From contig JAVBRU010000018.1 in the NCBI GenBank assembly GCA_031547595.1, positions 1 through 64,000 on the forward strand: 64,000 bases of DNA, given 5' to 3'. The stretch comes from JAVBRU01 sp031547595. GTDB lineage: Bacteria > Bacillota > Clostridia > Christensenellales > Aristaeellaceae. The position numbers were made by a program, and so were the translations under genes. This document shows positions 16,603-24,955 of this stretch, one piece after another. Below the pieces are notes generated by a model that saw only the letters and a program-made list of their open reading frames with translations, was not told where the DNA came from and made no database searches. Numbering within the stretch: position 1 is the first letter of the stretch; every line of letters starts with the position of its first letter.

Positions 16603-18191
16603 CAACCCTGATAACGGATTGCCTGGTGCTGGGCGGCGGCCTGTCCGGATGGATGGCCGCGGGCGAGCTCTGCCAGGCAGGCCATATGGTCGCCCTCGTG
16701 CAGGAAGGCATGGGGGCGTCCCCTTGGGTGCACGGCTTCAATGTGCCGCTGCACCCGGACGACAGCGCCGGGAGCTTCCTCTCTGATACACTGCAAAGCG
16801 GCCAGGGCATTGGCGACCCGGCTTTGGCCGAGGCGCTGTGCATGGACGCACCGCTGGTGTTTGAGGGGCTTCAAAAGCTGGGGCTTTCATTCAACCAGGA
16901 CGAAAAAGGATATCAGCTGCTGCGTCCGCTGGGTGCCAGTTTCCCCCGTGTCGCTTCCATCGGCAACGAAACGGGCGTAGCGATCCTCAAGAAGATACGC
17001 GAGAATTTGATGGACAAGGTGCGGCAAATCCCACACGCCAGGGCGGTGCGGCTTCTCACGGAAGGGAGCCGCGTGACGGGCGCGTTGGTGTTTGACAAAT
17101 CTGCCGGGCAGTGGATCGCAATCCACGCCAAGGCGGTGGTGCTGGCATGCGGCGGGTTTTGCGGCATTTATCCCGTGTCTACCAACAAATATGACGCGGG
17201 CGGAGATGGCATCGCCATGGCTTTTCTGGCGGGCGCGCCGCTTAGGGATATGGAGTTTATCCAGTTTGAACCCAGCGCAGCCGTATGGCCCAAGGCGCTG
17301 GTGGGTACCAGCATGATCACCACCATGTTTTATCAGGGCGCGGTGCTTCGCAACCGCGCCGGTGAACGCTTTATGCAAAAGCATGGTGACAAGGCGGAGT
17401 GCGTCAATAAAGACGTGCTCAGCCAGTGCATTGCCGCCGAAATCGCGGCAGGGCAGGGCACAGAGCATCAAGGCGTTTATTTCGATGCCACCGCCGTGGG
17501 GCGGGAGGTGCTGGAGCGGGAATACCCAAGCTATGTGGAGCGCTACCGGAAGGTGGGTATCGATTTGGCTACCCAGCCGGTGGAGCTCGCGCCCGCGCCG
17601 CATACATCCCTTGGCGGCGTGTGCATCAAAGCAAATGGCGAAACGGCGCTCAAAGGGCTGTTTGCCTGCGGCGAAGTGACGGGCGGCGTGCACGGCGCGA
17701 ATCGCCTGGGCGGCAGCGCGGGCCTTGAAACGCTGGTGTTTGGCCACAGGGCCGGGCAGGCCGCCGCACGGTATGCGAAGGATGCGGAGGTCGTTTCATC
17801 AGAAGTCCCAATCCCTTGTACAACAGGAGAGGTATCGATTGCCTCTAATATAAAGCAATTACGTACGCAAATGCAACTTGCCTTGGCGTGCGGTGCGGGC
17901 GTGCTGCGCACAGGCGATCAACTGATGATATCGATTCAAGAGTTGCAGGCCATCCAGACAGAGTTAAATGCCCTTGCCCCGGCCAGTGATGTGGAAGCGT
18001 TTGATCAGATGCGCTTGCAAAACGATGTGCTGACAGCGCTGCTGGTGTGCACCGCCGCCCATGCGCGCGACGGTTCTGTGGGCTGTCATTTGCGCACGGA
18101 CTCCCCCTCGAAGCAGTCGCCCTATTTTGTCAAGTTGATAAAAGGCGAGGGAGCGTCCGTCCGCGTACAGAAGGAGGAGATCACCCTTTGA
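16599..18191 (+). CDS. FAD-dependent oxidoreductase (fumarate reductase/SdhA-like)
   Basis: A 530-residue flavoprotein, with the start fixed by a 4-bp overlap with the dehydratase stop. The N-terminus has a Rossmann FAD motif (LVLGGGLSGWMAAGE). The second FAD region is seen at VVLACGGFCG, and the C-terminal half has PHTSLGGVCI, GLFACGEVTGGVHGANRLGG and GSAGLETLVFG, typical of the fumarate reductase/L-aspartate oxidase group. No signal peptide or haem motif. In this operon it may oxidise or reduce a keto/hydroxy acid; the electron partner is unknown. The gene ends inside the TTG start of fdrA. Confidence 0.85.
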   Translation: MTTLITDCLVLGGGLSGWMAAGELCQAGHMVALVQEGMGASPWVHGFNVPLHPDDSAGSFLSDTLQSGQGIGDPALAEALCMDAPLVFEGLQKLGLSFNQDEKGYQLLRPLGASFPRVASIGNETGVAILKKIRENLMDKVRQIPHARAVRLLTEGSRVTGALVFDKSAGQWIAIHAKAVVLACGGFCGIYPVSTNKYDAGGDGIAMAFLAGAPLRDMEFIQFEPSAAVWPKALVGTSMITTMFYQGAVLRNRAGERFMQKHGDKAECVNKDVLSQCIAAEIAAGQGTEHQGVYFDATAVGREVLEREYPSYVERYRKVGIDLATQPVELAPAPHTSLGGVCIKANGETALKGLFACGEVTGGVHGANRLGGSAGLETLVFGHRAGQAAARYAKDAEVVSSEVPIPCTTGEVSIASNIKQLRTQMQLALACGAGVLRTGDQLMISIQELQAIQTELNALAPASDVEAFDQMRLQNDVLTALLVCTAAHARDGSVGCHLRTDSPSKQSPYFVKLIKGEGASVRVQKEEITL

Positions 18192-19699
18192 AAAACGTGT
18201 ATGTGGTGAAGAACCGCTATGTGGATTCTGTCACGCTGATGGGCGTGGCGGAGGGCGTGCTGCAAAAAACCGCGCTGCACGGAGCGGAAAGCGGCATGGG
18301 CACGGATGCGAATATTGAGCTTTTGACTTCCATGGGCTATCTGGTGCCGCAGGGTACCCGAAAATCCGATCTGATGCTGGCGCTTCACGGCGACACGCAG
18401 GAGCAGCTGGAACAGGGCTATCAAATCGGCCTGGAGGTGCTGAACCACGGCGCACAGCAGGGGCGGATGTATTACGATCTGAACGACGTACCCTGCGGCC
18501 AGTTTGACATTGCGCAGATTTCCCTGCCCGGCTGCTATGCCGCAGCGGAGATTAAAAAGGCGCTGCACAAGGGTATGGATGTGTTTGTATTCAGCGATAA
18601 CGTGTCTTTGGAAGAGGAGCGCGAGTGCAAGCTGCTGGGGCAAAGCCTTGGGCGCTTGGTGATGGGGCCGGATGCGGGCGTGGGGTTGATTGGCGGCGTG
18701 GCGCTGGCGGCAGGCAGCATTGTGCGGGAGGGCGACGTAGGCATTGTGGCAGCCAGCGGCTCTGGCGCGCAGGAAGTGGCGTGCCTGATCGAGCGGCTGG
18801 GCGGTGGTGTCAGCCAAATCATTGGCACCGGCGGGCATGATTTGAACCCCGCCGTTGGCGGCATCACCATGCGTATGGGCATGGAGCGCCTGGAAAAGGA
18901 CGAGAACACCCGCGTGATCTGTCTGATTTCCAAGCTGGCGGACAGCCAAGTGATGGCGGAAATTCTACAGGAAGCCGATGCGCTGAAAAAGCCTGTGGTG
19001 GTGCTGTTCCTGGGTGCGGAGCCTGCGCTGTTTGCGGGGCATAAGGCGCTGGCTGCGTTCTCGCTGGAGGAAGCCGCGTGCCTGTGCTATCAGCAAGCTA
19101 CCGGCCAGAAAAAGGCGCTGGGCTGGCAGGAAGCGCAAATGCAGGAAATGGTTGATGAACGCTTAAAAACACTTTCCCCGCAGCGCAAATACTTCCGCGG
19201 CCTGTACTGCGGCGGCACATTTACAGAAGAAGCGATGATCCTCTTTTCACAAACCAATCCACAGGTGCAGCTCTATTCCAATCTGCGCACGCGATATGCC
19301 GCGCCGCTTCAATCGCATCACCAGAGTTTTGAACACAGCATACTGGATCTTGGGGCGGAGGACTTCACCGCCGAAGCGCCGCACCCGGTGTTTGACCCGC
19401 AGCTGCGCCTTCAGCGCCTGCAGCAGGAGCTTTCAGACCCTGAGGTGGCGGTGATTCTGCTGGACTTTATCACCGGCCCCGGCGTGCACCCAAACCCGAT
19501 TTTGCCTTTTGTGCCCGTCATCGCCGCGCATCCGGAGGTGGTGTTTATCGCCACCATTTGCGGCGCTAAGGGAGACCCGCAGGATATCGTCAAAGCGCGT
19601 GAAGCACTCGAAAAGGCCGGGGCTGTGGTGGCGGATTCCAATCACCAGAGTGCAAGGCTCGCCGCCGCGTGGATGACGGCGCTGGAAGGGAGGGCGTAG
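18188..19699 (+). CDS. fdrA: FdrA-like acyl-CoA-synthetase-fold protein (AllF homologue)
   Basis: A 503-residue protein. The TTG at 18188 is preferred because it overlaps the upstream stop (TTGA), follows AAGGAGGAG, and starts the conserved KNVYVVKNRYVDSVTLM block. It has a CoA-binding-like region near residues 100-150 and a succinyl-CoA-ligase-like domain with GASGSGAQEV-type and GTGGHDLNPAVGGI motifs (about residues 195-225). In E. coli, FdrA (AllF) acts with YlbE and YlbF as oxamate carbamoyltransferase. Here the same trio is present without carbamate kinase or allantoin genes, so another acyl group is likely. Confidence 0.86.
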   Translation: MKNVYVVKNRYVDSVTLMGVAEGVLQKTALHGAESGMGTDANIELLTSMGYLVPQGTRKSDLMLALHGDTQEQLEQGYQIGLEVLNHGAQQGRMYYDLNDVPCGQFDIAQISLPGCYAAAEIKKALHKGMDVFVFSDNVSLEEERECKLLGQSLGRLVMGPDAGVGLIGGVALAAGSIVREGDVGIVAASGSGAQEVACLIERLGGGVSQIIGTGGHDLNPAVGGITMRMGMERLEKDENTRVICLISKLADSQVMAEILQEADALKKPVVVLFLGAEPALFAGHKALAAFSLEEAACLCYQQATGQKKALGWQEAQMQEMVDERLKTLSPQRKYFRGLYCGGTFTEEAMILFSQTNPQVQLYSNLRTRYAAPLQSHHQSFEHSILDLGAEDFTAEAPHPVFDPQLRLQRLQQELSDPEVAVILLDFITGPGVHPNPILPFVPVIAAHPEVVFIATICGAKGDPQDIVKAREALEKAGAVVADSNHQSARLAAAWMTALEGRA

Positions 19700-19702
19700 A
19701 TC

Positions 19703-19849
19703 ATGGAAAAGCCGCGTGTTGTGAACATCGGGATTGAAGTGTTTTATCAGGCGCTCGTTTTGCAGGAAGTGGACTGCGCACAAATCCAGTGGCAGCCTCC
19801 GGCAGAACAGAACGAAGAAATCACCTTCCTGCTGGACGCTTATTTATAA
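19703..19849 (+). CDS. Small FdrA-associated protein (48 residues)
   Basis: A short reading frame of 48 codons exactly between fdrA and the DUF1116 gene, 3 bases after the fdrA stop, with GGAAGGGAGGG upstream. The protein begins MEKPRVVNIGIEVFYQALVL and continues with a QIQWQPP block. The pattern VN-G-E-F---L followed by VDW-PP is known from stand-alone or fused FdrA-associated segments, so this is probably a real subunit or lid segment and not a chance frame. Acidic tail. Probably cytoplasmic and part of the FdrA complex; function not known to me. Confidence 0.75.
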   Translation: MEKPRVVNIGIEVFYQALVLQEVDCAQIQWQPPAEQNEEITFLLDAYL

Positions 19850-19867
19850 GAAACGGAGAAATGCACC

Positions 19868-21124
19868 ATGGATATTCGACAGAAAATTGCCGCCGCCAAC
19901 GAGCAGGCAGTGCACTGTATTATTGATGCCGATCCGTACTGGGTGGATGTGCTGCCGGCTGGCGAGTGCATTGACGGGCTGACCGACCATATGATTCTGC
20001 ACTCCGGCCCGCCGGTTAATTATCAGGATATGGTGATGCTGCACAAGCGTGGCATGGTGAGCGCCATGCTGTTTGAAGGCTGGGCGAAGGACGAGCAGGA
20101 AGCCGTTGAACGCCTGAGCGCTGGCGAAATCAAAATTGCCTCCGCACTGGATTATAACACCGTGGGCGCGGGCACCGGCATCATCACCTCCTCTGTGATG
20201 ATGAATGTGATTGAGGACCGGAACAGTGGCAAACGCGCCTGCACATTCCCGGCCGAAGGCCCTTTCCAGGGCGGCTTTTGCGGCTGGGGCTTGTATAATG
20301 AAGGCATTGCCGAAAATTTGCGCTATATGCGGGAGGAACTGTTCCCGCTGTTCAAAGAAGTGCTGCAAAAAATCGGCGGCCTGGCCATCAAACCCATTCT
20401 GGCCGAGTCCATGCAGATGGGTGACGAAAATCACACCCGCCAGACGGCAGCGGATTTGCTGTTTGACAAGCAGATTCTGCCCGCACTCTTCACCCTCGAC
20501 CGCCCGCGCGAGGAAATCATGAAGCTGGTACGCTACATCGTGGAAACGCCGCGCTTCTTCCATTGCTATGGGCAGGGCGCGTCAAAGGCCGCGCTGCTGG
20601 CGGCGGAGGGCACGCCCTATTCCACGATGGTCACTGCCGTGTGCGGCAATGGCGTGGAGTTTGGCATCAAGGTGGCAGGGCTGCCGGGGCAGTGGTTCCT
20701 GGCACCTGCGCCCATGATGCAGGGGCGTTACACTTCTTCGCAGTTTACGATCAAGGATCAGCTGCCGTGGCTTGGCGATAGCTGCGTGGTGGAATGCGCA
20801 GGTATGGGCGGCTTTGCCGCCGCGGCCAGCCCCATCACCTGCAATCTGCGCGGCATGAGCCTTTCTGCCGCCATCGCCCAAAGCCGGGAGATGGAGCGCA
20901 TCTCCATCAGCAAAAACCCCAACTATCCCATCCCGAATATGGATTTTGACTTCCTGCCCGTGGGCATTGACATCCGTCTGGTGCTCAAATCCGGCATCAG
21001 CCCCGTCATTCACGGCGGCATGTTCAGCCATCAGGGTGGCCTGATTGGCGCGGGCATGGCGCGTGTGCCGATGGCGTGCTTTGAAAACGCCATGAAGGCC
21101 TTTGCCGTGCGGTATACCCAATGA
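19868..21124 (+). CDS. DUF1116 protein (YlbE/AllG homologue)
   Basis: A 418-residue protein matching E. coli YlbE along its length: ILHSGPP near residue 45, LFEGWAKDE near 70, MQMGDENHTR near 180, TAVCGNGVEFGIKVAG near 255 and a C-terminal IGAGMARVPMACFENAM. In E. coli this is one of the three subunits (AllG) of oxamate carbamoyltransferase. Preceded by GGAGAA 7 bases before the ATG; its stop overlaps the kinase ATG by 4 bp. With FdrA and DUF2877 in the same operon a heteromeric complex is likely. Confidence 0.88.
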   Translation: MDIRQKIAAANEQAVHCIIDADPYWVDVLPAGECIDGLTDHMILHSGPPVNYQDMVMLHKRGMVSAMLFEGWAKDEQEAVERLSAGEIKIASALDYNTVGAGTGIITSSVMMNVIEDRNSGKRACTFPAEGPFQGGFCGWGLYNEGIAENLRYMREELFPLFKEVLQKIGGLAIKPILAESMQMGDENHTRQTAADLLFDKQILPALFTLDRPREEIMKLVRYIVETPRFFHCYGQGASKAALLAAEGTPYSTMVTAVCGNGVEFGIKVAGLPGQWFLAPAPMMQGRYTSSQFTIKDQLPWLGDSCVVECAGMGGFAAAASPITCNLRGMSLSAAIAQSREMERISISKNPNYPIPNMDFDFLPVGIDIRLVLKSGISPVIHGGMFSHQGGLIGAGMARVPMACFENAMKAFAVRYTQ

Positions 21125-22293
21125 AGCAGATACTCGTATTGAACCTGGGTTCCACCAGCTTCAAATTCAAGCTGTACGATATGGACGGCGGGGAAAACCT
21201 GCTGGCCACCGGCAGCGTACAAAGCATTGGCACGGAAGGGACGCTGGAGGTGCGCACCGGCCTGCAAAGCCGCCGCATGCCCTGCGCTTGCCAGACCCAT
21301 GCGGATGCGTTGATCGATTGCCTGGATGCGCTTGGCGAGATCGGCTTTGAGGTATCGATGGACGCGCTTACTGCCATTGGTTATAAGGCCGTGCATGGCG
21401 GCAGCGTATCGGGCACACAGCTTGTCACCGAAGAATTGTTGCAAGAGATGGAGCGCATGGCACCATTTGCCCCGGCGCACAATCCCGTGTATATCCGCAT
21501 GATGCGTTCGATGCGGGAGAAGTACCCGCAGTGTATTCAAATTGCCAGCTTCGAAACCTCCTTCCACGCTACCGTGCCGCTTCGGCGTGCGGTGTATGGC
21601 GTGCCGGATGCCTGGCGGCAGCAGTACGGCATCCGCCGGTACGGCTTCCATGGCTCCAGCCACAGCTATATCGCGTGGAAAATGCGGCAGCTTGCGCCCG
21701 GTGCGAAGCGGATTATCAGCGTGCACCTGGGAGGCTCCAACTCCCTTTGCGCGATATTGGATGGCAAAAGCATCGCCAACAGCATGGGCGCGACGCCTCA
21801 AAGCGGCGTGTTCCACAACAACCGGGTTGGGGATTTTGATGTGTTTTGCCTGCCCTTGCTGGCGGAAAAGCTGGGCGGTATTGACAATACCATGAATGCC
21901 CTGTCCGCCGAGGGCGGGCTGCTGGGGATTTCCGGCGTCAGCAACGATCTTCGTGCCGTGCTGGGAGAAGCGGAGCAGGGCAATGCCCGGGCACAGTTGG
22001 CTGTTGACGCGTTTGTGGATATCATCATCGGCTATATTGGCATGTACACAGCATACCTCGGCGGGCTGGACGTGCTGGTGTTCACCGGCGGCATCGGGCA
22101 GAACTCTGCCTACATCCGCTCCAAGGTGGCAAGTGCTTTTGACTATCTGGGCTTGTCCTTATCCGAAATAAAGAACCACCAGCCCGGTGCGGAGGCGATT
22201 CATGCGGAAAACAGCGCCGTGCAGGTGTGGGCGCTGGAAACCAACGAAGAACTGATGGTGGCGCGCAATTGCTGCGCGCTGCTGGACGCATGA
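21121..22293 (+). CDS. Divergent acetokinase-family acyl kinase
   Basis: A 390-residue ASKHA kinase with clear acetate kinase landmarks: LNLGSTSFKFKLYD (Asn8), AVHGG near 92, FAPAHNP, RRYGFHGSSH (His177), VHLGG, NNRVGD, FTGGIGQNS and TNEELMVAR. Two catalytic positions differ from Methanosarcina AckA: Arg91 is Lys89 here and Asp148 is Glu145. The Asn of HLGNGSS and the acetate-pocket region are also changed. It likely interconverts an acyl phosphate and ADP with acid and ATP, with an acyl group other than acetate. It occupies the place that carbamate kinase has in allantoin-type clusters. Overlaps both neighbours by 4 bp. Confidence 0.85.
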   Translation: MKQILVLNLGSTSFKFKLYDMDGGENLLATGSVQSIGTEGTLEVRTGLQSRRMPCACQTHADALIDCLDALGEIGFEVSMDALTAIGYKAVHGGSVSGTQLVTEELLQEMERMAPFAPAHNPVYIRMMRSMREKYPQCIQIASFETSFHATVPLRRAVYGVPDAWRQQYGIRRYGFHGSSHSYIAWKMRQLAPGAKRIISVHLGGSNSLCAILDGKSIANSMGATPQSGVFHNNRVGDFDVFCLPLLAEKLGGIDNTMNALSAEGGLLGISGVSNDLRAVLGEAEQGNARAQLAVDAFVDIIIGYIGMYTAYLGGLDVLVFTGGIGQNSAYIRSKVASAFDYLGLSLSEIKNHQPGAEAIHAENSAVQVWALETNEELMVARNCCALLDA

Positions 22294-23012
22294 CCGCCTA
22301 TCCGTTTTATGCAACGCCCGCATTTCAGGCTCAAACAGCCTATGCGGGTTTTGTGCATTCCACGTATGCGCGCACGGCCAACCTGATGCTAAATGGCCGC
22401 ATGCTCACCCTGTGCCCAGCGGATGCGCCGCGCGTGCCGGACAGCATTGTGCTGCCCGTGCCGCTATTGCAAGAGGTGACGGTGGGGGAGAACGCGTGTC
22501 TCCGGGATGGAGTATTGGTGGTGGGCAATCTGCAATTGCGCCTGGATGCTGAACAAAGCTGGACGGGATATTTGAAGCCGCAATCCGGCCGCCCCAAAAC
22601 AGATACGTTTCTGCATTTCATATCCGCTTTGCAGCATGGTTTTTTGCGACTGCCGTCGGAGTTGCGAAGCCGCATTGATCACGCCCTCATCACTGCAGAA
22701 GCTCCCGGATTTCTTGGCCTTGGCAGCGGCTTGACGCCTTCTTTCGACGATGCCTGCGTGGGCGTGATGGCTGTGTGCCGTGCCTTGGGCAAGCCAGCGC
22801 CTTTCGTGTTGACCGATCTATCTCGCACCACCGATGTGAGCGCGCGCTATTTGCAGTTGGCGCAGGAGGGCTACTTTGGCGAAGCAATCTGCCGCGTGAT
22901 GGCCGCGTTGTTTGGTGAGGGCAGCCTTTTGGAATCCGTGCAATCGCTCAAAAACATTGGTGCGACCTCCGGCTGCGATATGCTGTATGGCATGACGCAA
23001 ATTCTGGCTTAA
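22290..23012 (+). CDS. DUF2877 protein (YlbF/AllH homologue)
   Basis: A 240-residue protein. The DUF2877 hallmark is visible as GLGSGLTPSFDDACVG near residue 150. The start is set by the ATGA overlap with the kinase stop. E. coli YlbF (AllH) is the third subunit of oxamate carbamoyltransferase. Last gene of the operon; a promoter and T-box leader for proS start within 20 bases of its stop. Confidence 0.87.
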   Translation: MTAYPFYATPAFQAQTAYAGFVHSTYARTANLMLNGRMLTLCPADAPRVPDSIVLPVPLLQEVTVGENACLRDGVLVVGNLQLRLDAEQSWTGYLKPQSGRPKTDTFLHFISALQHGFLRLPSELRSRIDHALITAEAPGFLGLGSGLTPSFDDACVGVMAVCRALGKPAPFVLTDLSRTTDVSARYLQLAQEGYFGEAICRVMAALFGEGSLLESVQSLKNIGATSGCDMLYGMTQILA

Positions 23013-23027
23013 TTTCTGCAAGAAGGC

Positions 23028-23056
23028 TTGCATTTTGACGCGCCATCCTGTATAAT
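23028..23056 (+). promoter_or_regulatory. Promoter of the proS T-box leader
   Basis: TTGCAT (23028-23033), 17 bp, TATAAT (23051-23056). It starts right after the DUF2877 stop, so proS is transcribed separately from the FdrA operon. Confidence 0.8.
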
Positions 23057-23071
23057 GCATTCAATTCCATA

Positions 23072-23274
23072 GGCGATGCAAGGGACGACACCGTCATTTA
23101 CAGAGAGCGCGCAGCTGCTGAAAGTGCGCACAGACAGTTCCCCGCCCTTGCGCCTGCAGCCAATCCCTGCCGTTTTGCCCCCGTTACCGGGCATCAAGCG
23201 GGCGCAGCTTTTGCGCCAAGCAAGGTGGTACCGCGAAGCATCTCTTCGTCCCTGCAAGGACGAGGGGTTTTTTC
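23072..23274 (+). promoter_or_regulatory. T-box riboswitch (proline) upstream of proS
   Basis: The signature AAGGTGGTACCGCG lies at 23222-23235, followed by a terminator hairpin with arms CTTCGTCC/GGACGAGG and a T-run (about 23242-23274). Stem I is visible: AGGCG-AT-GCAAGGG near 23072 pairs with CCCTTGCGCCT near 23145-23155. The 3' side of stem I contains TTCCCCGCCC, giving a CCC or CCG proline specifier. Uncharged tRNA-Pro would bind and favour the antiterminator. The downstream prolyl-tRNA synthetase gene supports the specificity. Confidence 0.92.
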
Positions 23275-23296
23275 ATTTTAGAGGAGGGACATCCCC

Positions 23297-24739
23297 ATGG
23301 CGAAAGAGAACAAACAAGAATTTGTGCAGCACATCACCCCCCGCAGCGAAAATTTCTCGCAGTGGTATACCGATGTTGTGACCCAGACCGACCTGATGGA
23401 CTATACCCCTGTGCGCGGCTGTATGGCGCTGCGTCCCTATGGCAACCGCATTTGGGAGCTGATCCATGAGCAGCTGGACGGCATGTTCAAAGAAACCGGC
23501 CACGAAAACGTGTCCATGCCCATGCTGATCCCGGAGTCTTTGCTGCTGAAAGAAGCGGATCACGTGGAAGGCTTTGCGCCCGAGGTGGCGTGGGTCACCC
23601 ATGGCGGCAACGAGCCGCTGCAGGAGCGCCTCGCCATCCGTCCCACCAGCGAAACGCTGTTTTGCACCATGTTTGCCAAATGGGTGCACAGCTACCGCGA
23701 CCTGCCCATGAAGTACAACCAGTGGTGCAGCGTGATGCGCTGGGAAAAGACCACCCGTCCTTTCCTGCGCACGGCAGAATTCTGGTGGCAGGAAGGCCAC
23801 ACCGTGCACGCCACTGCCGATGAAGCGCAGGAAGAAACGCTGCTGATGCTGAAGGTGTATCAGGATTTTTGCGAAAAGAACCTTTCGATCCCCGTATTTG
23901 CCGGTCAGAAGTCCGATAAAGAGAAGTTTGCCGGTGCGCGCGCGACCTACTCTGTGGAAGCCATGATGCAGGACGGCAAAGCGCTGCAGGCCGGCACCAC
24001 CCACAACTTTGGCACCAACTTTTCCGAGCCCTTTGAGGTCAAGTATCTCTCCAAGGAAGGCGTGCTGGAATATTGCCACGAAACCAGTTGGGGCGTTTCC
24101 ACCCGCCTGATTGGCGCCATTATCATGACCCACGGCGACGAGCGCGGCCTCAAGCTGCCGCCCATGATCGCGCCTTTCCAGGCCGTTATCCTGCCCATCG
24201 CCGCGCACAAGGGTGGCGTGATGGAGCACTGTGAGGAAGCATACAAGCAGCTGAAAGCCGCTGGCATCCGCGTGAAGCTGGACGACCGCGATAACGTGTC
24301 CCCCGGCTGGAAGTTCAACGAGTGGGAGCTCAAGGGTGTGCCTGTGCGCGTGGAAATGGGCCCCCGCGATATCGAAAACGGCGTTGCCACCGTCATGCGC
24401 CGCGATACCTTTGAGAAGACCACTGTGCCCCTTGCAAACCTCGCCGAGGGCATCCAGGCGCTTCTGAATGATATCCAGGCCAATCTTTTCAATATCGCCA
24501 ACGATTTCCGTCTGGCGCATACCAAGGATGTATTCAGCTACGAGGAGCTGGCAGAGCAGGTGGACGGCGGCTATGCCCGCGCCATGTGGTGCGGTGAGCG
24601 CGCCTGTGAGGACAGCATCAAGGAAAAGCTGAACGCCACCAGCCGTAATATGCCCTTTGACCAGACGCCCATCGCCGATACCTGCGTGTGTTGCGGCAAG
24701 AAGGCAGAGAAGCTCATTTATTTCGCAAAAGCATATTGA
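23297..24739 (+). CDS. proS: Prolyl-tRNA synthetase, short (archaeal/eukaryote-like) type
   Basis: A 480-residue class II synthetase that charges tRNA-Pro. The length, lack of the bacterial editing insertion, the RPTSETLFCTMF and TRPFLRTAEFWWQEGHT motifs, and the Cys-containing C-terminal domain (CGERACEDSIKEKL, CVCCGKKAEKL, ending in AKAY) mark the archaeal/eukaryote-like type found in many Clostridia. GAGGAGGG precedes the ATG. Controlled by the T-box just upstream. Confidence 0.95.
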   Translation: MAKENKQEFVQHITPRSENFSQWYTDVVTQTDLMDYTPVRGCMALRPYGNRIWELIHEQLDGMFKETGHENVSMPMLIPESLLLKEADHVEGFAPEVAWVTHGGNEPLQERLAIRPTSETLFCTMFAKWVHSYRDLPMKYNQWCSVMRWEKTTRPFLRTAEFWWQEGHTVHATADEAQEETLLMLKVYQDFCEKNLSIPVFAGQKSDKEKFAGARATYSVEAMMQDGKALQAGTTHNFGTNFSEPFEVKYLSKEGVLEYCHETSWGVSTRLIGAIIMTHGDERGLKLPPMIAPFQAVILPIAAHKGGVMEHCEEAYKQLKAAGIRVKLDDRDNVSPGWKFNEWELKGVPVRVEMGPRDIENGVATVMRRDTFEKTTVPLANLAEGIQALLNDIQANLFNIANDFRLAHTKDVFSYEELAEQVDGGYARAMWCGERACEDSIKEKLNATSRNMPFDQTPIADTCVCCGKKAEKLIYFAKAY

Positions 24740-24753
24740 CGGAGCGAGGAATG

Positions 24754-24821
24754 CGGGGGGAAGGAACGCTGGGGCTGCTCGCCCCAGACCCTCGCCAGGG
24801 GCATGATGCCCCTGGACCCGC
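24754..24821 (+). repeat. Dispersed intergenic repeat R2, copy a
   Basis: Blocks in order: GGGGGGAAGGA, ACGCTGGGGCTGCTCGCCCC, AGACCCTCG, CCAGGGGCATGATGCCCCTGG. Two internal hairpins are visible (GGGGC/GCCCC and the GGGGCATGATGCCCC palindrome). An inverted copy lies at 25596-25668, and degenerate relatives lie at 38694-38765 and about 45345-45412. Confidence 0.75.
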
Positions 24822-24853
24822 ACTTTTGAGTTCAATACAGATGCTGGCATGTT

Positions 24854-24906
24854 AAAAAGCCGATGTTGTCGGGTGAGGTTCATTCATCCAACAACAGCGG
24901 CTTTTT
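24854..24906. terminator. Bidirectional terminator between proS and the XRE gene
   Basis: Long hairpin with arms AAAAAGCCG/CGGCTTTTT and inner arms TGTTGT/ACAACA. A- and T-runs flank it, so it can work on both strands for the convergent genes. Confidence 0.8.
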
Positions 24907-24955
24907 AGGTTATAGGCAAGACAGGTACAACAATAAGGCCATCTATCCTATCAAG

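Noticed and set aside
18188..23012. Straightforward call as an allantoin/oxamate degradation cluster
   Set aside because: No carbamate kinase, allantoinase, allantoate or ureidoglycolate gene is present, and the dehydratase and acetokinase do not fit that pathway.
23273..24883. 536-codon minus-strand frame opposite proS
   Set aside because: Antisense of a confident synthetase gene, and it would cross the T-box terminator.
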